Assembly (NCBI GenBank): GCA_040268355.1
Contig: JAWRIT010000006.1
Location: forward strand, 1-59,411
Reading direction: 5' to 3'
DNA: 59,411 bases
Origin: UBA1367 sp040268355
GTDB taxonomy: Bacteria > Actinomycetota > Coriobacteriia > Coriobacteriales > Atopobiaceae
The translations under genes were made by a program, and so were the position numbers. Shown here piece after piece: positions 27,815 through 38,100 of this stretch. Position 1 is the stretch's first letter; each line of letters starts with the position of its first letter. The notes beneath the pieces were generated by a model. That model was not told where the DNA came from. It saw only the letters and a program-made list of their open reading frames with translations, and searched no databases.

Positions 27815-28023
27815 CGCTGGCTTCCCCAGGTCTCCGGAGCCAGCTGCTGATACGGGCTTCGTCTCGCTCAGACAACGAACGGCTGAACGGCCATCGGCTG
27901 AGTAGTCCCGGTATGAAAGACTGGACTGATCGGCGGGGCGGCACGAACCATCAGCCCTCCCCCATCGTTTTTCGTCATCACCTTTCTAATTAACCCGCTG
28001 GCTGAGAAACACCAGATATCTAC

Positions 28024-29538
28024 TCATGCATTGTCATCACGGAGCCGGTACGCGATTCCCGTGCCGTCACGAGGAAGACGGTCCACCTTCTTCGCCTCCA
28101 CGAGCCTTCGCAAGCTGCGAGACGCCGTGACACCCGAGATGCCGAGTTCGTCTGCTAGCTCACGCGCATGCCAATTAGATCCATCCTGGAGAGCCTCAAG
28201 CACGGCAGCATCCGTCTCGGTAAGTCGGTCAGGCTGCGACATGTCGCTCTCCAGTGTTTGTCTGGCGCTGTCCGCACGTCCACGGATGGTCAGATAAAAC
28301 GATGACAGGTTGTCTTGCGGTTCGGGAGGCGCCATCCCAGCAGCCCTGAGACTCCCCACTATCTGGAAGTAGCCTGTGCCTTTGTTCTCCACCACATAGC
28401 CACGCTCCGGATATCCTGGCGCAAAGGGCGTGCTTTCAAGCAGTCGTGAGAGCAGTTGGTTTCTACAGGACGACATGTCCAGCTCGCCAAGCCGGTCAAT
28501 GGTAACCGACCCGTAGAGACCGCCAGGGTTGGATACCTCAAGACGGTCTTCGTACAGAGTCACCTGCACCTGTGACCCCCGCCCCTCGGGCGAATAGTCG
28601 CGATGCATAAGCGCATTGGCCACCGCTTCGCGTACGGCGACTTCCGGATAGTCCGGAATCTCATGACGTCCCGCACCCTGTACATACGATGCCGTCCTTG
28701 TGTTGGAGCGCAGCGCTTGCATGGTCTCGGACACCATCACCGGTATGGGACCAATGATGGTCTTCGAATCATAGAAACGCAGCCCATCGGCGGCAATCTG
28801 CTCTTTGGAGATGCCTGGTACCACGGCGAACGACACACTGCAGCGCGGAAAGAAGTGCTGCGGATGCTTGCCGAGGGCCATGATGCCTGCCAAGGTTGGC
28901 CTCAGCTCCCCATCCTTGTCGTGGCGTACCACCTTCAGGCTCAAAAGCGCCTCATCATCAGAAAGGGAGCCGAACACGAATGGGGATGACGCACGTTCCT
29001 TTTCCAGAAGTCCCCTCACAAGCGGATCGCTGAGGTCAGCAAGCGAGGCATCAGGAAGAAGCTCCTCGTCATAGCGTGGCTGCCGGCGCTCTTCCATAAT
29101 TCTGTCTACCTCGTACCTGCTCAGACGTCGGTCTCCATCACTCGCACGAATAAAGGAACCGTCGTACGGGCCACGCGCCTTGACATAGCACGGCTTGAGG
29201 TAGGGCAGGGTTTCAGGGATCTGGGCAACCACCAGCGTTGCCCCGTCGTAAGGCTCAAACGTTATATCTGGTCTCACGGGGGGCTCCATGGCATCGGAAC
29301 AACGCTGCCCCAGGGCATCCGCAACGGCCTTTGCCGAGAAGCCCTTGGCAGGAACAAACCCTTCCCGCTCCGAGATACCGCACACAATGGTGCCACCCGA
29401 ACCATTGGCAAATGCGGAGATCGTCTCTACGGTACTTTTGGGAAGCCCTCCGACACCCTCTTTCACCTCAACCTCTTGAACATCCGTGCCAATGGTGCGC
29501 GCAAACTCCAAAAAGGAGGCAAGGTCGAACTGACTCAT
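28024..29538 (-). CDS. AlbA_2 (Schlafen-like) ATP-binding HTH regulator
   Basis: A 504-aa protein. The N-terminal AlbA_2 domain (about 15-130) shows EVEVKEGVGGLPKSTVETIS, GSGGTIVCGISE and the conserved PYLKPCYVKARGPY. A GHKL-like ATPase-type region follows (IPDYPEVAVREAVANALMHR, then YSPEGRGSQVQVTLYED, then VSNPGG), like the HATPase_c_4 module of this family. The C-terminus is a winged helix (HARELADELGISGVTASRSL). Such proteins are thought to be transcriptional regulators. The ATG at 29538 has GGAGG 5 nt before it. Its upstream region holds an array of TGATAT-type repeats, shared with the Fic gene 5 kb away. It interrupts the polymer genes and probably controls itself and perhaps the locus. 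Confidence 0.85.
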   Translation of the reverse strand: MSQFDLASFLEFARTIGTDVQEVEVKEGVGGLPKSTVETISAFANGSGGTIVCGISEREGFVPAKGFSAKAVADALGQRCSDAMEPPVRPDITFEPYDGATLVVAQIPETLPYLKPCYVKARGPYDGSFIRASDGDRRLSRYEVDRIMEERRQPRYDEELLPDASLADLSDPLVRGLLEKERASSPFVFGSLSDDEALLSLKVVRHDKDGELRPTLAGIMALGKHPQHFFPRCSVSFAVVPGISKEQIAADGLRFYDSKTIIGPIPVMVSETMQALRSNTRTASYVQGAGRHEIPDYPEVAVREAVANALMHRDYSPEGRGSQVQVTLYEDRLEVSNPGGLYGSVTIDRLGELDMSSCRNQLLSRLLESTPFAPGYPERGYVVENKGTGYFQIVGSLRAAGMAPPEPQDNLSSFYLTIRGRADSARQTLESDMSQPDRLTETDAAVLEALQDGSNWHARELADELGISGVTASRSLRRLVEAKKVDRLPRDGTGIAYRLRDDNA

Positions 29539-29570
29539 GGTGCCCTCCAATGACATGACCTGGATTCACA

Positions 29571-29700
29571 GTGATATAATATCACTAATATCGTAGCTCA
29601 TATCACTAAAGCAGCGCTTAAATCAGGCTCATATCACCATTAAGTGATATAATGTCACCAATAGATGACCTCATATCACCTTTTGGTGATATGAGGTCAC
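29571..29700. promoter_or_regulatory. operator-like repeat array upstream of the AlbA_2 gene
   Basis: At least five related sites lie within 130 bp: a perfect odd-centred palindrome GTGATATAATATCAC (29571-29585), a half-site CTCATATCAC (29597-29606), CTCATATCACC (29628-29638), GTGATATAATGTCAC (29644-29658), a reverse-oriented GACCTCATATCACC (29667-29680) and GGTGATATGAGGTCAC (29685-29700). The shared form is GTGATATNANNTCAC. Such an array implies cooperative binding by a regulator. Confidence 0.65.
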
Positions 29701-29838
29701 TAGAATCTGATCTCATCGCTGTCACGGATCGTGCGAGCGGGTGTACGAGGACGCTCGAGATGTCCGGCAAGAAACTTCGCACGTCACCCCGCGTTCGTCA
29801 TAGCCGAGCTACAGGTCGCTTCACACGCCCCGTACCGC

Positions 29839-32800
29839 CTACTCGAACACCTGCTGGAACACATCCTGCGCGGCATGGCCCGTCTCGTAGGTCAAGAACC
29901 GCTCCCTGAACGTGCCCAGAGATTCGCCTGCTCCCTTGACCTCGAGATCCCTCAGAGCCGCTGCCACCTCTTCTGTCGTCTTGAGCAGCGGTCCCGGCGC
30001 CTCGGACTCGAGATCGATGTTGAACCCGCGCAGCTCGTCCCGGTACTCCTCAAGATCGTAGACAAAGAAGAGCATCGGACGATCGAGCAGGGCGTAGTCG
30101 AACATGATCGAGGAGTAGTCAGTAATAACGACATCTACAGCAAGCAGGAGGTCTTCGACGCTCTTCTCATAGGTGAAGTCGAGAGCGCTTCCCATGTCCT
30201 GCGCGTTGACGAACCCCGGCAGCGCCAGACGATGCCTGCGGAGGGCAAACGTGTAGCCCTCCCCCAGCTCCTCGATCAGACGCCTCAGATTGAGCTGGAG
30301 GTCAAACCTGCCGTTCGATCGCCATGTGGGCGCATACAGCACCAGCTTGCTATCTGGGTCAACGCCGAGGGATCGCTTGAGATCCCGCTGGACCTCTGGC
30401 GTGTCCCGAGCCATGAGTTCGTCGTTTCTCGGGTAGCCCGTCCTCAGAAACTGCCTGTCAAAGGCGTAACAGGACTTGGTGATCTCCTCGACCCTGGGAC
30501 TCTGTACGATCAGGTAGTCCCACCGTCCACAACGCCTGAGGAACGCGTCGACCGACTCAGGAGTCGGAAACTCAGACGTAACGTCCAAGCCGAGCGTCTT
30601 GAGCGGTGTCCCATGCATGGTCTGGATTTCCGTCTGACCGGACCGCTTGACATAGGCATCGGGGAAGTTGACGTTATTCACAAAGTAGTGCGACCGAGCA
30701 AGATAGTAATAGTACGGGAGCGTCCCCCTCTGAATCTTCTTGCCATGGCCATCTAGGGATATCCGCAGGTCCCTGACCGACCAGACGCACTCGTACTCGA
30801 GATGGTGCTGATCGATGTAGTCATACAGGGCACGGGGGTTGCAGTCGGTCGACATCCCCCAATGCGACTCGAACAGGATCGTCTTCTTCCGTATGGGCAG
30901 CAGGCGAAGCGCCGGATACAGATACTTCTCCGCAAATCGGTTCCGTTGGGCCGACAACTCCCAGAACGCCCTGATGCGCTTACAGTCTATGACCGCACGA
31001 TCCTCAGAGGCATTGATCCTATACCGATATCCACCGGCTTCGATCCAATCCGAATGTGCAAACCTGCTGTCTTCGGTAATGACGTTGTACGCTATCTCGA
31101 CCCCATCCTCGTCATGCCCCACAAGCCTCAGAGCATAGGAATCATTGCGCAAGACGCTGGTAAAGACGTCGTCATCGAGCGGTATCTCCGCTCGCAGTTC
31201 GTAAAGGGAGCCGTCGCGGTGTGTCAGCTCAAGCGGCACGCTCCTCTCGACACCAAAGCGCTTTCCCTTAAGAAGAAGCGAGTGGTCGGCAATCGTCGTA
31301 GAAGAGCGCATGGAGATGTCAGCGACGATCCTCTTGCCCTCACACACATAGGATTCCAAGACAGCGCTGGGTGGTAGCCTTTTGATGCTCAGACAGCCAT
31401 TCTTGAAAGCGGCAACGCGCCACAACTCATCGGTACGAACAGGATCTGCCACCGCAAGGACGTCCGACTCTACCTCACCCTCAGCTTCTTCCATCTCGTT
31501 TGGAAGCGCTGCTCCATCGGTGCTCACGGCGTACGCATCAGCCCCCTTGCCCTGGCGCAGGAAGTAATACGGACCACCCTGGGAAAGGCATATCTCCTCG
31601 TACACATACGGGAGCTTGTTACGAACAGGATCTGAGGGAATGACAAACTCAAAGGTCTCGTCACCCTCGAGGGACATGAGGATATGGTTGTTGTCCGTCA
31701 GCTCAGCGTGTTCAAGGCGTCTGTAGCTCGTGCGCACGGTCAGCACGAAGCTCCACCCCGGGCTATAGGACACCGAGAGCAGGGTATGACCCACCTCGAT
31801 TGCACGTGGCCGAGGACCGCCTCCCCTCATCGGACCCGAAAGCGTTTTTGGAGCGCAGCGCAGGTTACCGCTTGTGTACCCGAGCATGATCTCGTAGCGT
31901 CCCTCTTCCAAGGAGGCAAGCTCCTCGAGCGGCACCTTAATATCAAAACTGCGAACAGGCTGGTAGAGCACACGAATGTCCCGCTGTTGTGAGTTCACCG
32001 TCTTCTTGTAGCGCTTCCAGAGCGTCTTTTGCCTCACCGGTGAGGGGTCAAGCTCCATCACCCGCTGTAGATCGCGATCAACAAAGGCGGCCGAAAGCGA
32101 GACGCCCTTCTGCGCGATGCTCTCGACATTGGCAAGCAACCTGATGTTCAGCATTCCGTCATCGAAGGTGACGCGGCTGATCTTGGTCTTGAAGCCGTTC
32201 TCACGAAGCTCACTTGTCATCTCGAATTCGTCGGCTGGGATGTCCTTGAAGGGATACTTGCCAAAATAGCGCCCGTTCTTCTCTGTGATGCGCAGCGTTC
32301 GCATGCCCTTCTTCTCGAACTCGAGAACCTTGCTCAGACCAGCAAGGTTATTCCGTGCGATGTAGCGGTACTTCACACGATCGATCGCCCTTAGCCTGCG
32401 GAATGCCTCCTCTTCCATTTCAGATAGGTAGTCCGAAATGGTTTGGATCACCTCAGAGCGGTACTCCTCGTCACCGTAGGGGATCGTGTTCACATACAGC
32501 TTGAGATCGAGATTGAGCCACTTGTAGTCCTTTAGGACACGGAGTTCGTGATCTTCGACATGGGCATCAAAGAAGGCATCCACGTCCTTGAGTGCGGCAA
32601 GGCGGTCGCGGAAATTCCGGATCTCCTTTCGGTTCTGCGTGATCGATCTGCTCTGCCCGTCTCGAACGCGCCAGCGATAGACCACCTTGTCGAGATACGC
32701 AACTCGATTGGCAAGGAAGTGTGCGGGGATGGTTACCGGGATATCCTCGTAGAGTCGGCCTTCGACCCATTTAAGCTTGCTCTCGAAATAAAAGGATGCC

Positions 32801-33342
32801 TTGAAGAGCTTGTTCCAGGCCGTCGTGTCATAGAGCAGGTCCGGGTTCTTGCTGATGTGACCGACCTCACCCATGGTCCGAAAGGCGATCCGGTGCAGGT
32901 TGCTGTCAAACTGTCGTTTGGTGTTAAAGCGGACTGCGTCGCCAACCACCATGTCGCACCCATGTTTGGAGCCGAGCGCAGCCATTTCTTCCAAGGCATA
33001 GCTCTCGACGATGTCGTCCGAGTCCGGAAACATCAGCCACTCGCCGCGCGCAAACTGAGCACCGTAGTTGCGTGCGTGCCCAAGACCCTGGTTTTCTATC
33101 CGATGGTACTCAACGTTTGGATGGGTGGATGCGAACCGCAGGGCGATCTCAGGGGTGGCGTCGGTCGCGCCGTCGTCGATAAGTACGATTTGGACATCTT
33201 GCAACGTTTGATCGACAAGCGAAGCCAGGCACACCTCCAGGTCCTCGCTCACGTTGAACATAGGAACAACGCAGGTCACAAGAGGCTTTTCCACGAGGGA
33301 GACGGTGGGGTCATACGCGTTCTCAGGTACCTCGCCAATCAT
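29839..33342 (-). CDS. GT2-TagF fusion polymerase
   Basis: A 1167-aa enzyme with three parts. Residues 15-330 are a GT2 domain: VTCVVPMFNVSEDLEVCLAS, VLIDDGATDATPE, NQGLGHARNYGAQFARGEW and the catalytic FPDSDDIVE. A strand-rich middle follows to about 770. The C-terminal 390 residues are a TagF domain: FESHWGMSTDCNPRALYDYI, QTMHGTPLKTLGLD, TGYPRNDELMA, LYAPTWRS and ITDYSSIMFDYALLDRPMLF. It can thus in principle add a sugar and polymerise polyol phosphates in one polypeptide, as TarL/TarF relatives do. GGGAG lies 5 nt before the ATG at 33342. It is flanked by the two regulator genes, and its own upstream region contains an AT-rich gene fragment. Confidence 0.88.
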   Translation of the reverse strand: MIGEVPENAYDPTVSLVEKPLVTCVVPMFNVSEDLEVCLASLVDQTLQDVQIVLIDDGATDATPEIALRFASTHPNVEYHRIENQGLGHARNYGAQFARGEWLMFPDSDDIVESYALEEMAALGSKHGCDMVVGDAVRFNTKRQFDSNLHRIAFRTMGEVGHISKNPDLLYDTTAWNKLFKASFYFESKLKWVEGRLYEDIPVTIPAHFLANRVAYLDKVVYRWRVRDGQSRSITQNRKEIRNFRDRLAALKDVDAFFDAHVEDHELRVLKDYKWLNLDLKLYVNTIPYGDEEYRSEVIQTISDYLSEMEEEAFRRLRAIDRVKYRYIARNNLAGLSKVLEFEKKGMRTLRITEKNGRYFGKYPFKDIPADEFEMTSELRENGFKTKISRVTFDDGMLNIRLLANVESIAQKGVSLSAAFVDRDLQRVMELDPSPVRQKTLWKRYKKTVNSQQRDIRVLYQPVRSFDIKVPLEELASLEEGRYEIMLGYTSGNLRCAPKTLSGPMRGGGPRPRAIEVGHTLLSVSYSPGWSFVLTVRTSYRRLEHAELTDNNHILMSLEGDETFEFVIPSDPVRNKLPYVYEEICLSQGGPYYFLRQGKGADAYAVSTDGAALPNEMEEAEGEVESDVLAVADPVRTDELWRVAAFKNGCLSIKRLPPSAVLESYVCEGKRIVADISMRSSTTIADHSLLLKGKRFGVERSVPLELTHRDGSLYELRAEIPLDDDVFTSVLRNDSYALRLVGHDEDGVEIAYNVITEDSRFAHSDWIEAGGYRYRINASEDRAVIDCKRIRAFWELSAQRNRFAEKYLYPALRLLPIRKKTILFESHWGMSTDCNPRALYDYIDQHHLEYECVWSVRDLRISLDGHGKKIQRGTLPYYYYLARSHYFVNNVNFPDAYVKRSGQTEIQTMHGTPLKTLGLDVTSEFPTPESVDAFLRRCGRWDYLIVQSPRVEEITKSCYAFDRQFLRTGYPRNDELMARDTPEVQRDLKRSLGVDPDSKLVLYAPTWRSNGRFDLQLNLRRLIEELGEGYTFALRRHRLALPGFVNAQDMGSALDFTYEKSVEDLLLAVDVVITDYSSIMFDYALLDRPMLFFVYDLEEYRDELRGFNIDLESEAPGPLLKTTEEVAAALRDLEVKGAGESLGTFRERFLTYETGHAAQDVFQQVFE

Positions 33343-33364
33343 GCGAACTCCCTTTCAACGGTGA

Positions 33365-33543
33365 CTAAGTAAGCTTATTCAAATTTCTGATCATCTTTCT
33401 TGCTTTAGAGATGCATCCTCGCTTATCAGTTGAATCTATAAAATCCATCAGTATCTTTTCTTTATTACATAAATTCTCCTTCTTGTATATACCTTCTACC
33501 ACATCAGTTGAAACGGCATCATAGACCCCTGGCAACAATTAGG
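33365..33543 (-). pseudogene. AT-rich C-terminal gene fragment
   Basis: Reading the minus strand, an open frame gives PGVYDAVSTDVVEGIYKK, then KILMDFIDSTDKRGC, then KARKMIRNLNKLT, ending at a TAG at 33365. A TAA closes the frame only about 57 codons upstream and there is no ATG. The composition is far more AT-rich than any neighbour. The pattern resembles the tail of TagF-like or other polymer transferases, but that match is weak. It is most likely the end of a foreign gene lost by recombination. It sits directly upstream of the GT2-TagF gene. Confidence 0.5.
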
Positions 33544-33873
33544 CATTTAGGATAATAAGCTGGACTCACAGATGGATTATGGCACCAACAAGTGGCGGAA
33601 AACAGCCCTCTGACACACAAAGCATTCCTCTCTCATTCCATCTAAGAGAAAATTTAAATGTACGTTCACCGATCGGTATATAGAGAGGTGTCAGCCACAG
33701 ATAGCCAGTTTAAAAAGGTATACTAATGTTTTGTTTAGCTATTCTACTTAATCTGTCATTTTGACAAGAGCAGGAGCCTTCCAGAACACTCGAGGTCAAA
33801 TCCGCCACCCACGGTGGCATGCACCAGTGGGAAGCAGCACGAGCGACCACTCGCAGCACTGACCGCCTTACGC
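33544..33873. other. AT-rich gap
   Basis: About 330 bp of strikingly AT-rich sequence continuing from the gene fragment. No frame is supported. It is probably the remains of horizontally acquired DNA and may also hold the promoter of the GT2-TagF gene. Two TA-rich boxes (around 33680 and 33720) could be read on either strand. Confidence 0.4.
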
Positions 33874-34890
33874 TCAGTCTGCCAGGGTGTAGTACGTGTA
33901 CCTGCCGTTACCGTGCTTCACGAGGATGCCCGCATCCGCCATCTCCCTCATGATGGCGCGCGCACGCTGGCGACTGACACCCAAAAGACCGGCTGCATCA
34001 GAGGTGCGAATCGTGCCCTGCTCCCGTGCGAAGCCGATCACAAGCGCTTGCCTATCGCTCGCAAGCGCTTGTCTATCGCTCGCCAAGCGCTCGTCCATCG
34101 CTTGCCCAACGCCCGAGACGCCTTTGGCCTGCTGGCTCAGCACGTCGACGAGCGCATCGCGGATGACTCCAAGCATGAACTCGATGAACACCGTTGACTC
34201 GCCTGCTTGCCCAGCCTCCATGAGCGCGTCGTAGTACGCCTGTTGGTTCCTATGGACGAGCGTCTCCACGGTCATCCAGGCGAACACCGGACGCCACCTC
34301 CTAAGGATGAGCGAATGCCACAGCCTGCCCATTCTTCCATTGCCGTCCATAAAGGGATGAATGAACTCGAACTCGTAGTGGAACACGCTTCCTTTGACCA
34401 ACGGGTGGTCCCCTGAGATGCGCAGCCACTCGAAGAGATCGCTCATCACCTGAGGAACCACACTCGCGGAGCTGCCAGGATGAATGAGGACCTCCCCGGC
34501 ATAGACCCCCACATCCTCGTTTCTCAGACAACCTGGGTGTTTGACCAGGCCTGGCATCATCATTCCATGGGCCTTGAGCAGGTTGTCAAAGGAATAGGGG
34601 TCCCAATCCGCAGCCGCTTCGTAGGCCTCGTATGCGTTCTGCACCTCGCGAATATCCTTTGCCGGGGCAAGCACGTGACGGCCATCGAGAACAGCCGTAA
34701 CCTGTTCCAGCGTAAGCGTATTGTTCTCGATGAGCAGCGACGAGTGGATGGTCCTGATCTGGTTATCGCGTCGGAGCTGAGGGTTGGGATCGAGTCCATC
34801 GAAGGCCGTAACCTGACCGACCAGCTCGGAAACCTCGGCAATGAGGCTCACGACTTTGGCACTATTCGTAAATGGAGGCGTATGGCTCAT
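33874..34890 (-). CDS. Fic-family protein with C-terminal winged HTH
   Basis: A 338-aa protein with a Fic core. The catalytic motif HPFMDGNGRMGR (residues 178-189) is intact and matches HPFx[D/E]GNGRxxR, so AMP transfer is possible. An upstream SSLLIENN (50-57) fits the class II inhibitory helix motif (S/T)xxxE(G/N). The C-terminus is a winged helix (SDAAGLLGVSRQRARAIM, then EMADAGILVKHGNGRY), so it probably binds DNA. The linker between them contains a duplicated 7-residue unit, ASDRQAL, encoded by 21-bp tandem repeats. The start is the second of two adjacent ATGs (34890), 4 nt after AGGAGG. The gene lies between polymer genes and is preceded by TGATAT-type repeats like those of the AlbA_2 gene. 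Confidence 0.88.
   Translation of the reverse strand: MSHTPPFTNSAKVVSLIAEVSELVGQVTAFDGLDPNPQLRRDNQIRTIHSSLLIENNTLTLEQVTAVLDGRHVLAPAKDIREVQNAYEAYEAAADWDPYSFDNLLKAHGMMMPGLVKHPGCLRNEDVGVYAGEVLIHPGSSASVVPQVMSDLFEWLRISGDHPLVKGSVFHYEFEFIHPFMDGNGRMGRLWHSLILRRWRPVFAWMTVETLVHRNQQAYYDALMEAGQAGESTVFIEFMLGVIRDALVDVLSQQAKGVSGVGQAMDERLASDRQALASDRQALVIGFAREQGTIRTSDAAGLLGVSRQRARAIMREMADAGILVKHGNGRYTYYTLAD
34042..34105. repeat. 21-bp tandem repeat inside the Fic gene
   Basis: Two copies differing at one base (34042-34062 and 34063-34083) are followed by a diverged third of 22 nt (to 34105). Copy-number change would add or remove seven residues in the linker without breaking the frame. Confidence 0.7.
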
Positions 34891-34994
34891 CATTCCTCCT
34901 CAGGCTGTCCCCTCAATGCATCGACAAGCAGGTACTATCCTATCCTACTGACCGAAGGCACCCACAGGCTCGTATCAGGCTCGTATCACCTTCC

Positions 34995-35052
34995 GCTGAT
35001 ATGATGTCACCGATCCCTGACATAATGTCACCACATCCTGACCTCATATCAC
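34995..35052. promoter_or_regulatory. operator-like repeat array upstream of the Fic gene
   Basis: Three copies of the same site as before the AlbA_2 gene: CTGATATGATGTCACC (34996-35011), CTGACATAATGTCACC (35017-35032) and a reverse-oriented TGACCTCATATCAC (35039-35052). Two partial copies, CTCGTATCA, lie just upstream. The sites start about 100 bp from the Fic start codon. Confidence 0.6.
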
Positions 35053-35137
35053 TCGCGCGTGACACGAGCCCCCGCTCTCGGACAGGTGCGCGTCACTCCG
35101 CGCACGGCACCCGCCGGCGCACGGGCACCCGCCCCCG

Positions 35138-38100
35138 CTAGTACCCCCTTCCCCGCAGGAAGCGGTACGTGCGCTCGCAGTTGTTGCGGTCCTTCTGGTC
35201 GAACCACTCCGCCGCCAGCTTGGCTTGCTCCTCGGTGAGTACGAAGCCGCGCGCGGCCATGTCCTCAAGCGCCGCCAACAGCTCGTCCTGCGTCGCGCAC
35301 ACGTCTCCCGGCAGGTCGTGGTCGAGATCCACGTAGGAGCCGATCTCTGTCTCGTAGCGATCCTGGTCGAACTGGTAGTACGCCACGGGCTTGTCCAGAT
35401 ACAGCACATCCCAGCACACGCTCGAGTAGTCGGTCACGAGCGCCGAGCACTCCATCATGATCTCGTTGAGCGGTCGGCTGCCCATGGGCACCAGGCGCAC
35501 CCGGTCGCTCACCGTTGAGAAGTTCTCGATCTGCGCGCTCAGCTTGGGATGGATGTAGAACACGAGCGTCGCGTCGTTGCGCTCGAGCAGCTCAAGCAGT
35601 TGGGGACTGGTGATCAGCGCCGAGTAGCGCCGGTAGTACTCGCTCCCCCGGAACACCTCCGGCGTCTGCTCCTCAAGCCACGGACGCCAGGTGGGCATGG
35701 CCAGAATCATGGGGCGCTCCGCACGGGAGCGATCGCGAAGCGCGTCCCAGCGCGCAAACCCGCAGATAGGAGCATTCTTTTTGGCATAGCCAAAGTGCTC
35801 GGTCACAATCTGCTGCTCCCGCTTCGAGGTGGTCACAAAGTAGGTCATGGGGCTGGTGCCGTCCGTGCCGAACAGGTGCGCCACGCGCTTCATGGCCGTC
35901 ACGCCGTGCTGCAGGAAGAAGATGTCGTGCTTGCTGATGCGGTTCGCCACGATGCTCGGCTTGTGACGCCACTGGTACAGGTGCGTGCGCGAGTCGGACC
36001 CCACGTACAGGTCGGCGGCCATGACGTAGATCATGTGGCGCAGGCTCATGAACGGTACGACGTTTCTCCCGTAGCCCTTGACCTTCTCGTAGTCGGGCGC
36101 GTCGGGGTCCATGACGTAGAAGATACGCCGGCGCTCGCGCTCCGGCAGCTGCTCCATGCAATACCTGAAGAAGTAGTAGCCGTTGTCCTGGGCGAGCGAG
36201 CAGAACTTCTCAAACACGAGCCACCTGTGCCGGCGTTTCCAGTACGGGCGAAGCACGAGGTAGAGAGCCACGGCCGTGGCCTCCTTGACGCGTATGAGCG
36301 CCGTGTCGTAGCAGCTGCGCTCGCGGTAGACAAAGGCGAGCCGGCGACCTTTGGTCGAATACGGGAACAGCACGTGGTCACGGTCCGGCAGCGCCTGCGT
36401 GTTGGTCAGCATGAGACGGGCAGAGTCCGCCCGCGTCAGCGATATCGGGACGATGGCCTCGAAGCCGCCCATCCGAATGCGGATGCGAGGGTCCCAGAAG
36501 ATCTCCGCAAGCTCGACTGCGGACGAGTCGAAGGTCAGGTTGAGGGTCGTCCCCTTGTCGCTGCGCGTGGCCTGGCAGTCGATCTCATAGGACTCCTCGG
36601 TGCCACGATGCAGGAACGTCGCGCCCATGACCTCGTAGGGACCAGGCGGCAGGACGGCCTTTATTCGCACGATGCCCGTGCTGCCGCAGCGAAGCCGTGC
36701 GAGCCGAGCCCACAGGAACCCGGCGGCAAAGCGTAGCGTGTCCGAGAACAGCACCATGATCTCCCGGCTCTCGTCGTGCACGAACGCCGTGACGACGGGA
36801 TCGCGACCGTTGCACAGCTTGACGAAGGAGTCGTGGTCACGCTCGTCCACGTCGAACGAGTCCGCCGAAATGACATACGGATCGCAGCATGGGGCAGGGA
36901 CCACGCCTCCAGGCGCAGTCGGGCTCAGGAGCCAGACCCTCCCCTGCTCGTCCTGGCACTCGATGCGCAGGCGGCACCGGTAGTTGATGCCCAGGCCCGC
37001 GATCTCCTCCAGACAGGTCCGGAACGACTCCGTCAGTCGGGATGTGGCAATCTCGCCTTCGGTGAGCTCGCGAGCCCAGACGATGGTCTCCCCGTTTGCC
37101 CCGCCCCCGCGCAGGAGCACCACCCGGCGCGGCGTGACGACGGCCGGCAGCCCGGTGAGGTCAAAGCTGAGGCCTGCGTCATCGCAAGAGACGGCCGACA
37201 CAAAGCGACCGTAACTCCCTGATGACGTCACGTCGCCCACCATGCCGCTGTAGACGTCCCGGCACGCCTGGTTGGTGGGCAGGTCGGCGAACACGCGCTG
37301 CCGCTCGCGCTCGGCAAGCGCGCCGCGCACCGTACCCGAGAAACGCTTGACCAGCTCCTCGAAAAAGGTCCGGGGCGTCGTCCTGGTAATGAACAGGAAG
37401 TCAAAGTCGTCGCGATGATGATCGTGCAGATGGGCCGAGAGCTCCGGCGTGAACCCCGTGCGCGGAAAGATGGCAATAGCGTCGTCGCGCTCCGCCTGGT
37501 GGGCGACCGCATCGACCATCCCCGTGGACTTGACCGAGCGCGGGTCGACCACGTTGCGCGGCGTCTCACGATTCTTGGCGTAGTCAATGACGTCCGGCCC
37601 GACCTCTGGATCCGCGAACACGAGGTCGAGCACGCGGCTCGCGTTGTCGGGCGTGTCATGGGCGAGGAAGCGCTTCTCGTAGTCGCTGTCCCGGTAGTCA
37701 AAGGCGCGAAACGACCCGCTCGCGAGCGATTCCGCAAGCTCGTCGGCCGTGGAAACGCGCTGGAATGGCAGCTCTTCGATGTCGAAGTACAGGCCACGGT
37801 CGCGCAGGTACTCCTCGATGTCGTAGAGGAACAGGATGATGGGCTTGCGGGTGAGCGAGAAGTCGAAGAAGACGCTCGAGTAGTCGGTGATGAGCGCGTC
37901 CATCTGGTTGAGGAAGCGGTAGCCGTCCACGTCTGCCGGGAACGGCAGGATGTGCTCGTAGCGCCCGAGGTCGACCTGTCCAGCCACCATCGAGTGGAAG
38001 TTGACGTAGATGCGCTGGTTGGGCGCCAGCGCCGCATCGAGCACGGCGAAGATCCCCTCGACCTCACGCTGGTAGACCTCGACGGAGACGTCGTGGTTGC

